Below, one piece after another: positions 44,751 to 56,500 of a stretch of 64,000 bases of DNA. Made by a program: the position numbers and the translations under genes. The notes under the pieces were generated by a model. The model ran no database searches. It was not told the origin of the DNA and saw nothing but the letters and a program-made list of their open reading frames with translations. This DNA is from Bryoerythrophyllum caledonicum (taxonomy: Eukaryota > Streptophyta > Bryopsida > Pottiales > Pottiaceae), in the NCBI GenBank assembly GCA_963971425.1, contig OZ020519.1:14586028-14650027 (forward strand). Direction: 5' to 3'. Each line of letters opens with the position of its first letter. The stretch's first letter is position 1.

Positions 44751-45675
44751 CAGTAGGGTGACATTCAAATTGGCGTTTGGGCAATTCCAGGGATGGTGTG
44801 CTGCCAACTTTGACACCCTCCACAGGGCTGAAAAACTGTTATTTTACCCTCAAATTTTGGGGACAACATCACATCTAAGTTGAAAACATGCATACCAAAC
44901 TTCAAGTCTAGGGGACTTATAAGACAAAAGATATTAAAGATTAACCACCATGGGGTAGATGTGAGAAAAGTTTCACAGCTACCAACTTTGACACCCTCCC
45001 AAGGACTGAGGAAATTTTTTTGCCCATGGAGTTTTTGGAGTGAAAACACCTTTATGTTGATTACATGTGTGGAAATTCTCAAGTCCAAAAATTGCACGAA
45101 AAAAATCACATCCCAAGTCTACCAACATGTGTAGCTGTGAGAAACAAAGGGAAAAACCATTTTACTACTTCCAACTTAGACACCCTCCCTAGGGCTGAGA
45201 GTTTGTTATATCAACATGAAATTTTTGTCACACCGTTATGATAACATGTGGGAAAATTTTCAAGGCCAGAAAATGTATTCAAAAGAAGATATTCAAGATC
45301 TACTAACATGGGGGTTAGCTATGAGAAAAGTTTCACAACTTCCCACTTTGACACCCTCCCAAGAATTCAAAATTATTTGTCCATGAAATTTTGGGTATGA
45401 AGTCATCTTCACGTCAAATACAAGTGTGGAAAATTTCAAATCCAAAAGATCTACACAAAAAAACATATACCAAGTCTACCAACATGTGTTGTTGTGAGAA
45501 ACAAAGGGGAAAGCTTACCACTACTTCCAACTTCAACACCCTTCCTAGGATAGAGTTTTTGTTGATACATAATGAAATTTTGGCCACAAGATATCTATGT
45601 TGGTAACATGTGAGATAGGTTTCAAAGCCAAAAGATGTATATACATAAAAAAATTATTCTATATCGACCAATGTT
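44751..45675 (+). repeat. Left inverted arm of the Tc1 element, built of ~180-bp subrepeats
   Basis: The word CAACTTTGACACCCTCC recurs about every 180 bp (near 44,808, 44,986, 45,171, 45,346, 45,530), each followed by a conserved AAATTTT and GTGAGAAA(A/C) neighbourhood. The arm is thus five tandem units. The inner end is near TATATACATAAAAAAATTAT. Confidence 0.85.
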
Positions 45676-46387
45676 TGTAACAATGAGAAATTATATTGAA
45701 GGGGCATATTGAGAATGTCAAAATATCTTTGACACCTCATGCTCCTCATTGCTTTTATTCATGTGACTAAACAACCAAACATAAATTCTTCTCAAAAAGA
45801 TCAATAAAATCTACATGTAGAAGTGAAGAGGTGTTTCTTATAGAAGAATCTACTTGGTCATAAGGTCTACATTATGTACATATGACGAGTTTTCTCCTCC
45901 AAATATCTATTGAGCACTATGTAAAAGAAATGTTGTGTGTGTTTTGTCATGTGAAATGTGAGAGACTGAATGTTGAGATGATATTGAGAGCAAAGAATGT
46001 GATATAGTGATGCATGAGTGTTAATTTAGATGTAGGGCATATGTGTTGAGTGGAAATATTACATATGGGTTGAGTATTGCTGATTGATTAAGTGGACATA
46101 TCACATATGGGCTGATTCATTGAGTGGACATATCATGTTTTTGGTTGAGTGTTGTTGATTGGTTTACCCAGTGTGGACAAAATACATGTGGCATGAGTAT
46201 GTCCAAGAGTATTTCGTGGTTAACTCAATTGATGCACATGCCATGATCATCACCTAATGCACATGCCATGGGCTCAATCCTTTGTGTTCAGTGATCGATA
46301 TAATCCAAATGCCATAGGTTGAGTGTTATATTGACTACTTGTTGATGAGTGTTTAGTATCGTATCACCATCATAAAAATAGTCTAGA

Positions 46388-47375
46388 ATGGCAATCTCAG
46401 ATGAAATTCGTGCTTGCATCATCGGTTTGAGTGAGGGACGAAAGACAAGAGTTCAAATTGCAGCCACTATCGGAGTTTCTGTTAGAACAATTCAGAGGTT
46501 AGTAAAAACGTTCAAAGAAGATGGAACTTACAAGCGCAAACCTTGCGGTGGAAGTCACGCTAAAAAACTTAGTGAGAGAGATGTGCATAGTATTGAGCGT
46601 TACACAAAAACTCATCGTCACTCCTTGGTCTCGGAGATTACTAGTATATGACGTACTCAAGTGTGTAGATGTACTATTCAAAGGATATTACATAAAAGTC
46701 GTATTTTTAGTCAAATAACAACCAAGAAATCTTTCTTGACACCTCGTGACATGTCTTAGCAGATAGCTTTTGCTCAGAAGTATCGTGGATGGAGTCCAAA
46801 AGAGTGGGAGCGTATTGTTTGGATAGATGAATCTACTTTTGAGATTGGTAAGAGTTCTCAACAAATTCACGTTTGGAGAAGTGCATGTGAGCACTATTTA
46901 TCAAGTTGTATAGTTCTTACTTTAAAAGTGGATGGACATCTTCGATGATTTGGGGTGCATCTGCTGAAGGATAGAAGCCACAACTTGTCTTTATGCCAAA
47001 AAGTCGACGATCTGCTAAGGACTTTGTGGAAGTGGTCTACGATGGCGAATTGATTCATTTCTTGGATAGAGTTCTAGAAGGAGTGGTTATAGAAGATAAA
47101 CCTGTCCATCGCAACAAAACATGTGAAGAATGGAGACAAACCCACCAACTCGAAAAGCTCAATTGACCTACAAACTCTCCCGATCTCAATCCAATCAAAT
47201 GTCAGGATGATGCTAATAGATGTTGTGCAATGAGGCAAGGATTGCCCTAGAAACTTAGAAGTGTTGAAAGTAGTTCTTGAAAGAGAGTGGAATTTGGTCA
47301 GTGGTACAAAGCTCATTCAACTATGTCGTTCTTTGCCCTCAAGGTTACAAGTAGTGAGTGACGCTAAAGGATGAC
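46388..47375 (+). pseudogene. Tc1/IS630-type DD34E transposase, inactivated
   Basis: The N-terminal 87 codons are open (46,388-46,651): MAISDEIRACIIGLSEGRKT then AATIGVSVRTIQRLVKTF, a homeodomain-like HTH. Then TGA interrupts, and the frame continues with TIQRILHK, a TAG, WERIVWIDESTFEIG (first catalytic Asp), a TGA and frame changes, FMPKSRRSAKDFVEVVYDGE, VIEDKPVHRN (second Asp; one residue lost), and NSPDLNPIKC, where the third acidic residue of the usual NPIE is now Lys. Allowing for the lost residue, spacing fits DD34E. This sub-type (EWR-x5-LEKL-x-W-P-x-N-SPDLNPIE) is one I associate with fungal Tc1-like elements rather than plant DD39D mariners. Confidence 0.8.
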
Positions 47376-47382
47376 ATACACG

Positions 47383-48305
47383 TTGGTAGATATGGAATAA
47401 TTTTTTTATGTATATACATCTTTTGACTTTGAAACCTATCTCACATGTTACCAACATAGAGATGATCTTGTGGCCAAAATTTCATTATGTATCAACAAAA
47501 ACTCTATCCTAGGAAGGGTGTTGAAGTTGGAAGTAGTGGTAAGCTTTCCCCTTTGTTTCTCACAACAACACATGTTGGTAGACTTGGTATATGTTTTTTT
47601 GTGTAGATCTTTTGGATTTGAAATTTTCCACACTTGTATTTGACGTGAAGATGACTTCATACCCAAAATTTCATGGACAAATAATTTTGAATTCTTGGGA
47701 GGGTGTCAAAGTGGGAAGTTGTGAAACTTTTCTCATAGCTAACCCCCATGTTAGTAGATCTTGAATATCTTCTTTTGAATACATTTTCTGGCCTTGAAAA
47801 TTTTCCCACATGTTATCATAACGGTGTGACAAAAATTTCATGTTGATATAACAAACTCTCAGCCCTAGGGAGGGTGTCTAAGTTGGAAGTAGTAAAATGG
47901 TTTTTCCCTTTGTTTCTCACAGCTACACATGTTGGTAGACTTGGGATGTGATTTTTTTCGTGCAATTTTTGGACTTGAGAATTTCCACACATGTAATCAA
48001 CATAAAGGTGTTTTCACTCCAAAAACTCCATGGGCAAAAAAATTTCCTCAGTCCTTGGGAGGGTGTCAAAGTTGGTAGCTGTGAAACTTTTCTCACATCT
48101 ACCCCATGGTGGTTACTCTTTAATATCTTTTGTCTTATAAGTCCCCTAGACTTGAAGTTTGGTATGCATGTTTTCAACTTAGATGTGATGTTGTCCCCAA
48201 AATTTGAGGGTAAAGTAATAGTTTTTCAAACCTGTGGAGGGTGTCAAAGTTGTCAGACACCATCCATGGAATTGCCCAAACGCCAATTTAAATGTCACCC
48301 TACTG
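47383..48305 (-). repeat. Right inverted arm of the Tc1 element
   Basis: Reverse complement of 44,751-45,675 with only scattered differences. Translations of corresponding frames differ at only one or two residues over about 70-84 codons (45,391-45,606 versus 47,448-47,666; 44,880-45,134 versus 47,923-48,177). Confidence 0.9.
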
Positions 48306-48599
48306 TACACCTTTGGTGAAATCTTCAAATTTTTGTAGGATACTTTGAATTTGATATGAATTTTCTTAAATTTTTCTTCAATAAAATCGCAATAATTTCA
48401 GATTTTCTCAAAAAAATTGTGAGTGATTTCTGTGACATACTCTTCTTCTTTCCTTGACTTTGTGTGCGGTGCGCTTCGCGGCGCGGCGCGGCCAGTCAAG
48501 TGCTCCGGGTGATTCTACACCATTGGCGCTGGCCGTATAGATTGTATCGAACGGTTGAGATTAATCGGTGTGTGTTTCATTTCGTTCAAGCGTAGCAGT

Positions 48600-49320
48600 T
48601 TTCCCCGGGACTCCGACAATGGAAGCCTTTGGGTGGAGCTCTTTTTGTTGCCTTAGGCATCAAAGCGTTGAACTCTCTGAAAGACCGCGAGAACAGGCCT
48701 TGCAATTGTGCTGCGGGGGACCATACCCACTGGGCGCTTGGACACTCTCTCGGGGCAGCGATTGCTCGCATTGTCGGCGGCGTTTTTATATTCCACGCAC
48801 AACATCGACATCGACACACATCTCTTCTGGTGACGGTTGCGGATGTTGTTATCGGAGGGGCATTTCCCAGGAGCTGATTTCGATAGGTTTGATCTTGTTG
48901 CAGAACTGGACGTGAACTTCGCAGAGCTGAACCAGGTGTTTGGGAACGAAGCAGCGATCGACAACGAATGGGCGCAGTTCCAGAAGCTGCGGGACTGGAC
49001 TCCTCACTTCTACCTGAATCCTGGGGATCCGTTCTGCCACCGATACATCGACGTCCTCAGAAAGCCTGTAGAAACTCCTGGTCATGTTAAGGCCTCCTCA
49101 GCAGCCTTTTCACACGAGACGCACGAGATTTCAAAAACGTTGTGCCTTGTGCGCATGTGTACAGCAGCACCTGGGAGGATACAAACCCCTAGACTTGCTC
49201 ATAGTCTCCCGGCACTGGCCCAAGTACAATCCCAAGCATCTCGAGCTGGAGTATCACCGCATTCATATGTTTAGCCGGCCGCAATATCATCCTCGCTCGG
49301 GCCCTCCGATAAATTTACAG
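48600..49320 (+). pseudogene. Lipase class 3-like alpha/beta-hydrolase pseudogene
   Basis: GC-richer segment with broken frames. It shows GGALFVALGIKALNSL, then WALGHSLGAAIARIVGG (the GHSLGxA nucleophile elbow of class 3 lipases; Ser intact), DFDRFDLVAELDVNFAELNQ, WAQFQKLRDWTPHFYLNPGDP, and a terminal DLLIVSRHWPKYNPKHLELEYHRIH typical of the end of plant class 3 lipases. At least three frame changes separate these and no intact start exists. Immediately upstream is the Tc1 element, which may have helped destroy the gene. Lipase identity rests mainly on the elbow and C-terminal pattern. Confidence 0.5.
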
Positions 49321-49329
49321 ATGATTATA

Positions 49330-50540
49330 CATCTATATTTCAGTGAGAATGGCGTAATAGGTTTACAATTTCAATGCAAAGCTATCAACCTAGTGCACAT
49401 TGAAGCCTCAGAGTCTATTATTCAAAGCACAAAAACTTTTGCAAGAATCTATTGGTGGATAAAGTAGTATACCCTCCAAAGTCCACAATTTTCAATACCA
49501 ATGTATGATAGCTTTATGCACTATAATCTAATCCATCAACTATTGGATGTTGTGCAAATTTTCCCCAAAGTTTAGGATATGGTTTGAGTTCAATTTTGTT
49601 AGGTTGGATACTAAAATTAGGCATAATATTTTCATCAAAGTTAGTTCATAAGAAAAAAATGAGCACATTTCTTGGTTTTGGAGAAACATTACCTATGTTG
49701 CACAAAAAATACTCTAAATTGCCTCTTTCATATGACTCATAATATTAGACTAAACTGACACATGTTTATTATTTTCAATCGTAGGATCTCAAAGTATACT
49801 TTCACAAAAGAACACTTAAATATTTTCATAAACTTTGACCGCATGGAGTATAGAATACATGCATTTAAAGGCCCCTGCAATATAGAATAATTTTTTTCCA
49901 TGCACAGATAAGGTCAACCTACTTTGACTCAAATTAACAACATAAATTTCTCTACACATCACATGAATTTTATGGGAAATTATATATTCTAATACCTCAT
50001 GTTAGGTCATTGTATCCAAAAATCACAAGTAATGGAGGGGTTAATGATAAAAGGAAAAAGGTCCTCCATTGACTAGGGGTATAGAATGTGTCAATTTCCT
50101 TTAGCAAAGTAATTTTATTTTTTAATCAAACAAATATTTCTTGGATTTGAAATCCAAATGGTAGATGACGTTATCATGCCTTCTTCTATTAGGAGGAATC
50201 TGATCACTGAAGTATGAAAAAGCAATATCAATTTTAAAAGTGCAACATATTGCTTGCAGAATAGGAAAAGCGAAATAGACCATGACTAATTACAGAAAAC
50301 AATGTGAATTAAAAATCCCCAACCCTAATCAGGGAGGGATGATCATGCCTTCACAAAGCAGCGGCATAGAGATAAGTTCACCTGATCATTTGAAACTACT
50401 TGGGCTCGACAGTAAATACAGCTGAACGCACACGAGTGATTGTACATCAGCGTAAAAAATGTTCATGATGAATCCTAAAGAGACAACAAACGCCTGAATA
50501 AAAATATACAAAAAAATTGTACATCAGTTTGTACATGCCT
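49330..50540. other. Gene-free stretch; FGT1 3' UTR at its right end
   Basis: AT-rich, no open frame with domain content. The last 100-200 bp (to 50,550) are probably the 3' UTR of the minus-strand FGT1 gene. Confidence 0.5.
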
Positions 50541-50550
50541 GTCCTCCGCC

Positions 50551-53500
50551 TCAATCGTCCGTCATAGCGTTCCCTTGAAGATCGTTAAGCCCTGCCAAGT
50601 ACGTATCTCCAGGTGAGCAGAGTATAACAAAGTTGAAGGAGTATTTGAAGTCAGGCAAAGATACTGTGAATTCTGATCACTAGGGTGACTTTAGAACAAA
50701 ACTCTACTGAATCAGATTGTTTGTGATTCTATGGTGGTCTTACCTGCCAAGACTGCATCCACTGCCGTGTTGGGAATATGGAGGCCCACAATCCGACGAC
50801 CTTCGGTGGTCGTCTCAACTCGCACAACGCGTAACCTCTTATGACTTTTTCTTATCTGCATAATGAATATGTCAAAAAATTATGTACTTCAAGTTTAACA
50901 ATATTGTACAGTGCAGCAGGTGATGTGCGAATATCACATACACGAACGATGATCTGAGACATGCACCCTCTGGTTTGAATATTGTTTACACAGGGTAAGG
51001 AAATAGCAGAAGCGTACGAACCTGTTTGGAGAGAACCTTCTCAACCGTTCCCCACACGGGTAAAATTAAGCCTCCCAAGATATGCACCTCCTGCACTCTT
51101 CTGCCGATCGTGCAACTCGTCCCCGTTTTGCACTTTGGCCCGTGCAGGCACTGTGAATAACGACAACATTGACGATCAGTAACTCCTTCCAATACCAGCA
51201 AATACTAGAAACTGAATCTGCCACTACAGCATAGCAATGGTATTACGTACTTGATCCGACGAGATGGTAAAATCCTCGGTCCAACCAGCCTTAGCCTGGT
51301 CTGGCGAGGCCATCTTGGTATACTTGTTGCGCAGTTCAGTGTATGGCATTTCTCTGAAAAAGACATAACCAGTTAAGCTCGATTCTTGCGTACCCAAAGC
51401 ACAGACGCTCTTGGTAAGCCCATCACAACTCAACACTTTGTTTATTCTTCTCGTGAACTGGAATAAAGAATCAGATAAGCAGCAACCGGAAAGCGTGAAT
51501 ACAGGCATTCCCAAAAAAAGCAGATGCAAGTGAGTTAAGGGACTAGGCAATAGGTGCGAGAACATACCTTGGGGCTTCGCCACTAGCTGGCCTAAAAACT
51601 CTGAAAGATTTAGGACTTGACCCGATCCTGTCACAGTTACAAGTAAATCAATTTCTCAGAAGACAAAAACACTTCGAGGCAATCGGGTAAACAATACATC
51701 TTCAGTCTGCAGCTTCAACTTCTTCCCACCCCGTCTCACCTCTCTAGGGCGAGGAGATAATGTGCCCTTCCAAGCCATTCTCTTTTGGATTGATAAATGC
51801 CATTCTCAGCCCCATCAGCATGATCGCCAAGAAATTTACAGGCAGCCTCCCAAGTGAGGCCTCGATCACTTTCCAAAACAAAAAGTGTAGTTGGTGCTCC
51901 AGAAACTTTGTCCACATGAACTGTCTGCATTGTACGGACCAGACAGGTGAAAACATCAGCAACAAGACCCATTGAAATTCATAGACCAATGTATCATCGG
52001 GTTCATTAAGCTTAAGGTGCTAATGATGACGCAGTAGTCAAAGAATCCACATACAAACTGTTACCTAAGTGATATATAATACTGATTGGATGGGCTATTC
52101 ATTGAGACCGAGCTACACAAAAATGCGACCCTAATGGACTACAGAAAGTTGTAAAAATAAACCCAAAATGTTTGAAATAGTAATATCTAACCAAACCACA
52201 AAATATCAGTATTAGAAATACTAATGAGAGAAGGGAAACATCACGCACCTTTGGAGAACCCTTTAGTTCAATTGCACTGGCCTTTATGTCGACAATGCCA
52301 GAATCGAATTGGCCTTCTCTCCGAGCATCCCGTATGAGCTCATCAAAGACACTTACAAAGTACTCAAAGAGTCTGCACCAACAAGAAGCAACATATTAGT
52401 ACCTTACTGACTGCAAAAGCTTCAAGAAACGTTTTCAATGCATAGACCAACGCGTTTGAATTTTTTTTTAATTAAGACTCGATGCAATCTACCTGAGCAT
52501 GAAATGAAACACTTTACCGGTTTTGTACATCTGGAGGTAAGCCTAGAGCCCTGTTGAGAAACCTCGCAACGTCGTTTGCATCTCCATCGTTTATCCTTCC
52601 AGAAGGCTTTGGATTTGCTTTAGTTGGCTCGTTAGCTGCACAGAAGCCAGCAGTAATGATTAAGACCATTGGCCTAACTTCCACTTCTCCTTCAACAGGA
52701 GCATCTTGGCACAATCATATGGTCATTAACAACGTAGAGGCACCACCAGAAAAGAGGAATAGTCAAAGAGGAAACGCCTTGTGCAAGATTCTCCAGTCTT
52801 CACTTAACAATCATATCCATGTAAGTGGCATCACGAGAGCGCTTACCACCGGATGCGTCACGAATGATTCCAACGGTAAGAAGCGCCTGCCGACATAAGT
52901 GAAAAAATTCCTGGGTCTTCGCGGAATCTCCACTAGGACAGCCAGGTGGTGCTACCAGCGGCTTCGCCTGAAACCAAAGGAAACGTCATTACTCACCAAT
53001 CCAGACACTAGAACAGTTCTAAGACCAGGTGTAAGAAAGGTTGTAAATAGCCCTGTAAGTGTCACGTAAGTGAAACAGGGGCAATATATTTAGATCCTCT
53101 ATATAGGTGCTTGCTCCAGGGTTGAATGTGTTTGATATAAATGCTTCATATAGTTCTAGACAAGGTCACCACGGCCTTTCTGTAGAATAGTCTGATCAGC
53201 CATTTACATTAACACCTATAGTTCTCTTATTAGTAATTTTCCAAGCTTATACAGAAAAAACAAAACTTACCAAGCAGGTCTAAGTCACTAATCTTACCCA
53301 AAAAAAATATCCAGCTGCCTTACCAGTTCCATAATCGATTTGTATGTGATTATGAGTGCCTTTTTCCCATACGCACTGTCGTAATTGTACGCACTCAATG
53401 ACGGGCCAGCTCTAAACAAACAAGAGTTCACAAATCAGAACACAAAAAGTAGGAACTAACTGTACATGTTCATACTGCACAAATTGATGGACATTAACGT

Positions 53501-56500
53501 ATTGGATATAGTTACTACTATCGACATAGCACTTTCAAAAGAAACTTCTTAAACTCCTAGTAGCAATAAAATGGGAATGCTGTCAGCAAGCGCAGACCAT
53601 AAACAGCACAGAAACTTGGTAAGGTTCACAATACAGAAAGTGCTTTGTAAGGCACCCATGTCGTAGAACCACATGAGAGCTACTGTTGTTCAAATTGTAA
53701 GTACCTTCTATCACCCTGAGTCAAAGCACCCAGAGTCTCTAGACGCTTCGCCACTATCGATGCGAACCTGCGTTCTCCGCCAAGGTTTGTAAACAATAGT
53801 CTGCATATTGAAAACAGATTTTGCAGTCAATAACAGAGGAACGGGAGCATTTTGCAAAACCGGATTTCATAAGCTTAAGTTAGTAGAAGAGTTGCCAATC
53901 CTCCAAATACATGAATGCTTGAATCGACCGGAGATAGAAAACAAGTATTACAAGTAGCCATCTCATTTCCGTAGAATTAAACAAAGAATCCAGAAGCGAT
54001 ATGGTCCATTTTGCTGGATAAAAATACATGTATACGTAAATAGACTCGAATTAGATTGAATGATGATAGCGACGTATCGAAACAATTTCAACCAGCATCT
54101 GATGTGGACATCTATACTACGCAGAAGACCTCAATAAACCGTGTAGATATTAGAGCCCTACCTGTATTGAGGAGCAGAAGCTTGGTTGGATCTATGAGTC
54201 CTTCCAAATTGTTGAATTGCACGATCCGCACTCCAAGGTAGCTCCAGTGTAATGTGCACCCTTCTCCTCTGTCACAAAAAGTTGCAATAGTCGATCTAAG
54301 TCAGAATAAAGAAAATCGCCTTGCGAGTATTGATACTCATGGCATGCGACACATGATTTTCTCATCATTGAACAAATTCTCACTGTGAAAAATCAACAAG
54401 ATCACATATCAGCTGAAAATGCGGAGGCAGACCGACCTGATTGAGGGCTCTTCTATCTGCTTGAAGAGAAACGCCAGCTGATGCTGCTTCTGAAATGACT
54501 GCAACGTATTTCTTCCCATCCATAAATTGCTGCTTCTCGTGCATATTCATCATTTCCAAAGTCACATCCTTTCTGCATGTACAGAAACGAAGTTCAATAT
54601 ACTAGTTGAAGCAATTCAATTCCAGTAAAAATCATCAGCGCTCAAATTAGAGCAGATTACAGAGGAGTAAAAATAAACCGATATGCAATTCCTTACGAGT
54701 TTCGAGCTTGGTAGATAACCCCTGTCCCACTTTTAGCTCGCACAAGCATCCCTTTCCGCCCAGTCATTTCTGCTACCCGGTCTGGACCACCCAACTATAC
54801 AAACAGAAAAGAAAACGTTCAAAACTTATATGATATGAGGAATATTATAGATTTGTAAAATAAAACTGTCTCATACAAGAAATGAGCTGCTTGATAAGAA
54901 CTGAATTTACTAGAGCGACTGGCACAATGAGGGTTTTACCTGATCAATGATGTCATCCAATGGGTTGTTCGGCAACTCAAGAGCTCGAATCGCATCCAAG
55001 ATCTTATCCTTCCTCGCCTGTGCTATATTTTGTCTGAACAGTAATCCGACATTCTAGTTAGAAAACACGTCTAAAATACCAAAACTTCTTTTAGATTTAC
55101 TAGGACGGAACTTGAAACCAACCATTTTAAAAATACATGAAAATTATTTAAACTTCGAATAGCAACAAATACGTACAGTGAAGGGGAGGCAATAAGAAAT
55201 AACCTGTCAAAACAACGATCAGCATAACGGCGTTTGCTCTCTTGATAGTCACTCGTCTTTTCACCGCATACAATGCAATCCCAGTAACAATCTGCATTTT
55301 CCGCTGGAGGTAGAGACAGACAACCCTGATGAACAGCAGTTCCGCACCTGGAGCATTCCAAAATCTGCTGGGATGCCTGCAAACAACGAGATCATGGCAG
55401 ATAACGCTTGATGCTTGCTACAATGATGCTCAGAAAATCAAAGAAAACGAGTTAAATCCTTAGTTGAAAGTAAACTAAGCGTTACTAATCCCACGTACAT
55501 CTTCCATTGAGCAAATATGGCAGGTTTTAACTTCTTCTTCGCTCATTGTTGAGTCTCGATCTGATTCAACTGCACAAATAAATCCAAGGCAACAAAAAAA
55601 TTCACTCTCTTTTAGACAACAGTGAAATGACTGAAAGTAAAAATATTCTGCGAAATAATTCTGCGAAACAAACCAATCAAATCTCAGGACGCGCATAACA
55701 CGATGAGAAATACAGTAGCTTAACAACTACATCAAATTTTTTAACAGGAACAAGAGGACTGGTACATACCTGCTTGAGGAGAATTCATAGGATAATAATC
55801 TTCTACAAGTTTGAGCAATAACTCCCGCGGCCCTGATACAAAATCATCAAGCTCCACGCCCTGCACACCAACCAATATAGAATAGTGTTAAAATCCTCTT
55901 TAGTACAAAGAAAATGCAAATCAAGCGGTGAGATTACATAGTCATGTGAGTTGAGAAAGCGCATAGGATAAAGAAGCTCACATGTTTGTTTACAAATTCT
56001 TCTGTGCGTGCTTCACCTGTACTTTGCAGGCCAATCACAACACATTTTTCTTCCTCCAATGCCTGCTTAGCCAAATTCACAGCTGCGTGCACCTTCGCAG
56101 ACATGCACATGTGGCGAAAAAACCGCTGCACCGCACGAAATTGTCGAATTACACAACTAACGTAGCGTAGTACACCAACTGATCCGAAATAAGCATGACA
56201 ACTAAAAGGAGTACAATTTTTCGTAAGGACACACTAAAGCACTGAGTGCGTCAAAAAATATCTTCCTAATGCATCAATGTTTTAGGCCGGTGCCAGATAG
56301 GCATTAAAAATGCATTCTTCACACTGCTGCGAATTAACATATAAATATAACATTACAACTTGTAGTGGTTTCAAAAATTAATCACAAATAAATTAAAAAT
56401 ATCGTAAGAGTTTCGTATGAAAATGCAATTGTACATCAGATTGATAGTGGTTCCTAAAGTACAACATACATCACAATCATGCAGAGGATGATCACCTGGT

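Larger units (their letters stand above)
44751..48305 (+). mobile_element. Tc1-type DNA transposon with ~0.92-kb inverted repeats (3,555 bp)
   Basis: The ends are CAGTAGGGTGACATTCAAAT and its near-exact inverse ATTTAAATGTCACCCTACTG, flanked by TA on both sides (44,749-44,750 and 48,306-48,307), the Tc1/mariner target duplication. Inverted arms run 44,751-45,675 and 47,383-48,305 and are nearly identical. A single decayed transposase (46,388-47,375) lies between them with about 700 bp of non-coding DNA upstream. It is plausibly the insertion that separates the lipase-like pseudogene from its left flank, though no lipase sequence was recognised to its left. Confidence 0.9.

Noticed and set aside
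44880..45134. Paired 84-codon frames in the two Tc1 arms (44,880-45,134 and 47,923-48,177), and 45,391-45,606 with 47,448-47,666
   Set aside because: Identical because they are the same inverted-repeat sequence. They cover tandem subrepeats and have no domain, so they are not treated as genes.
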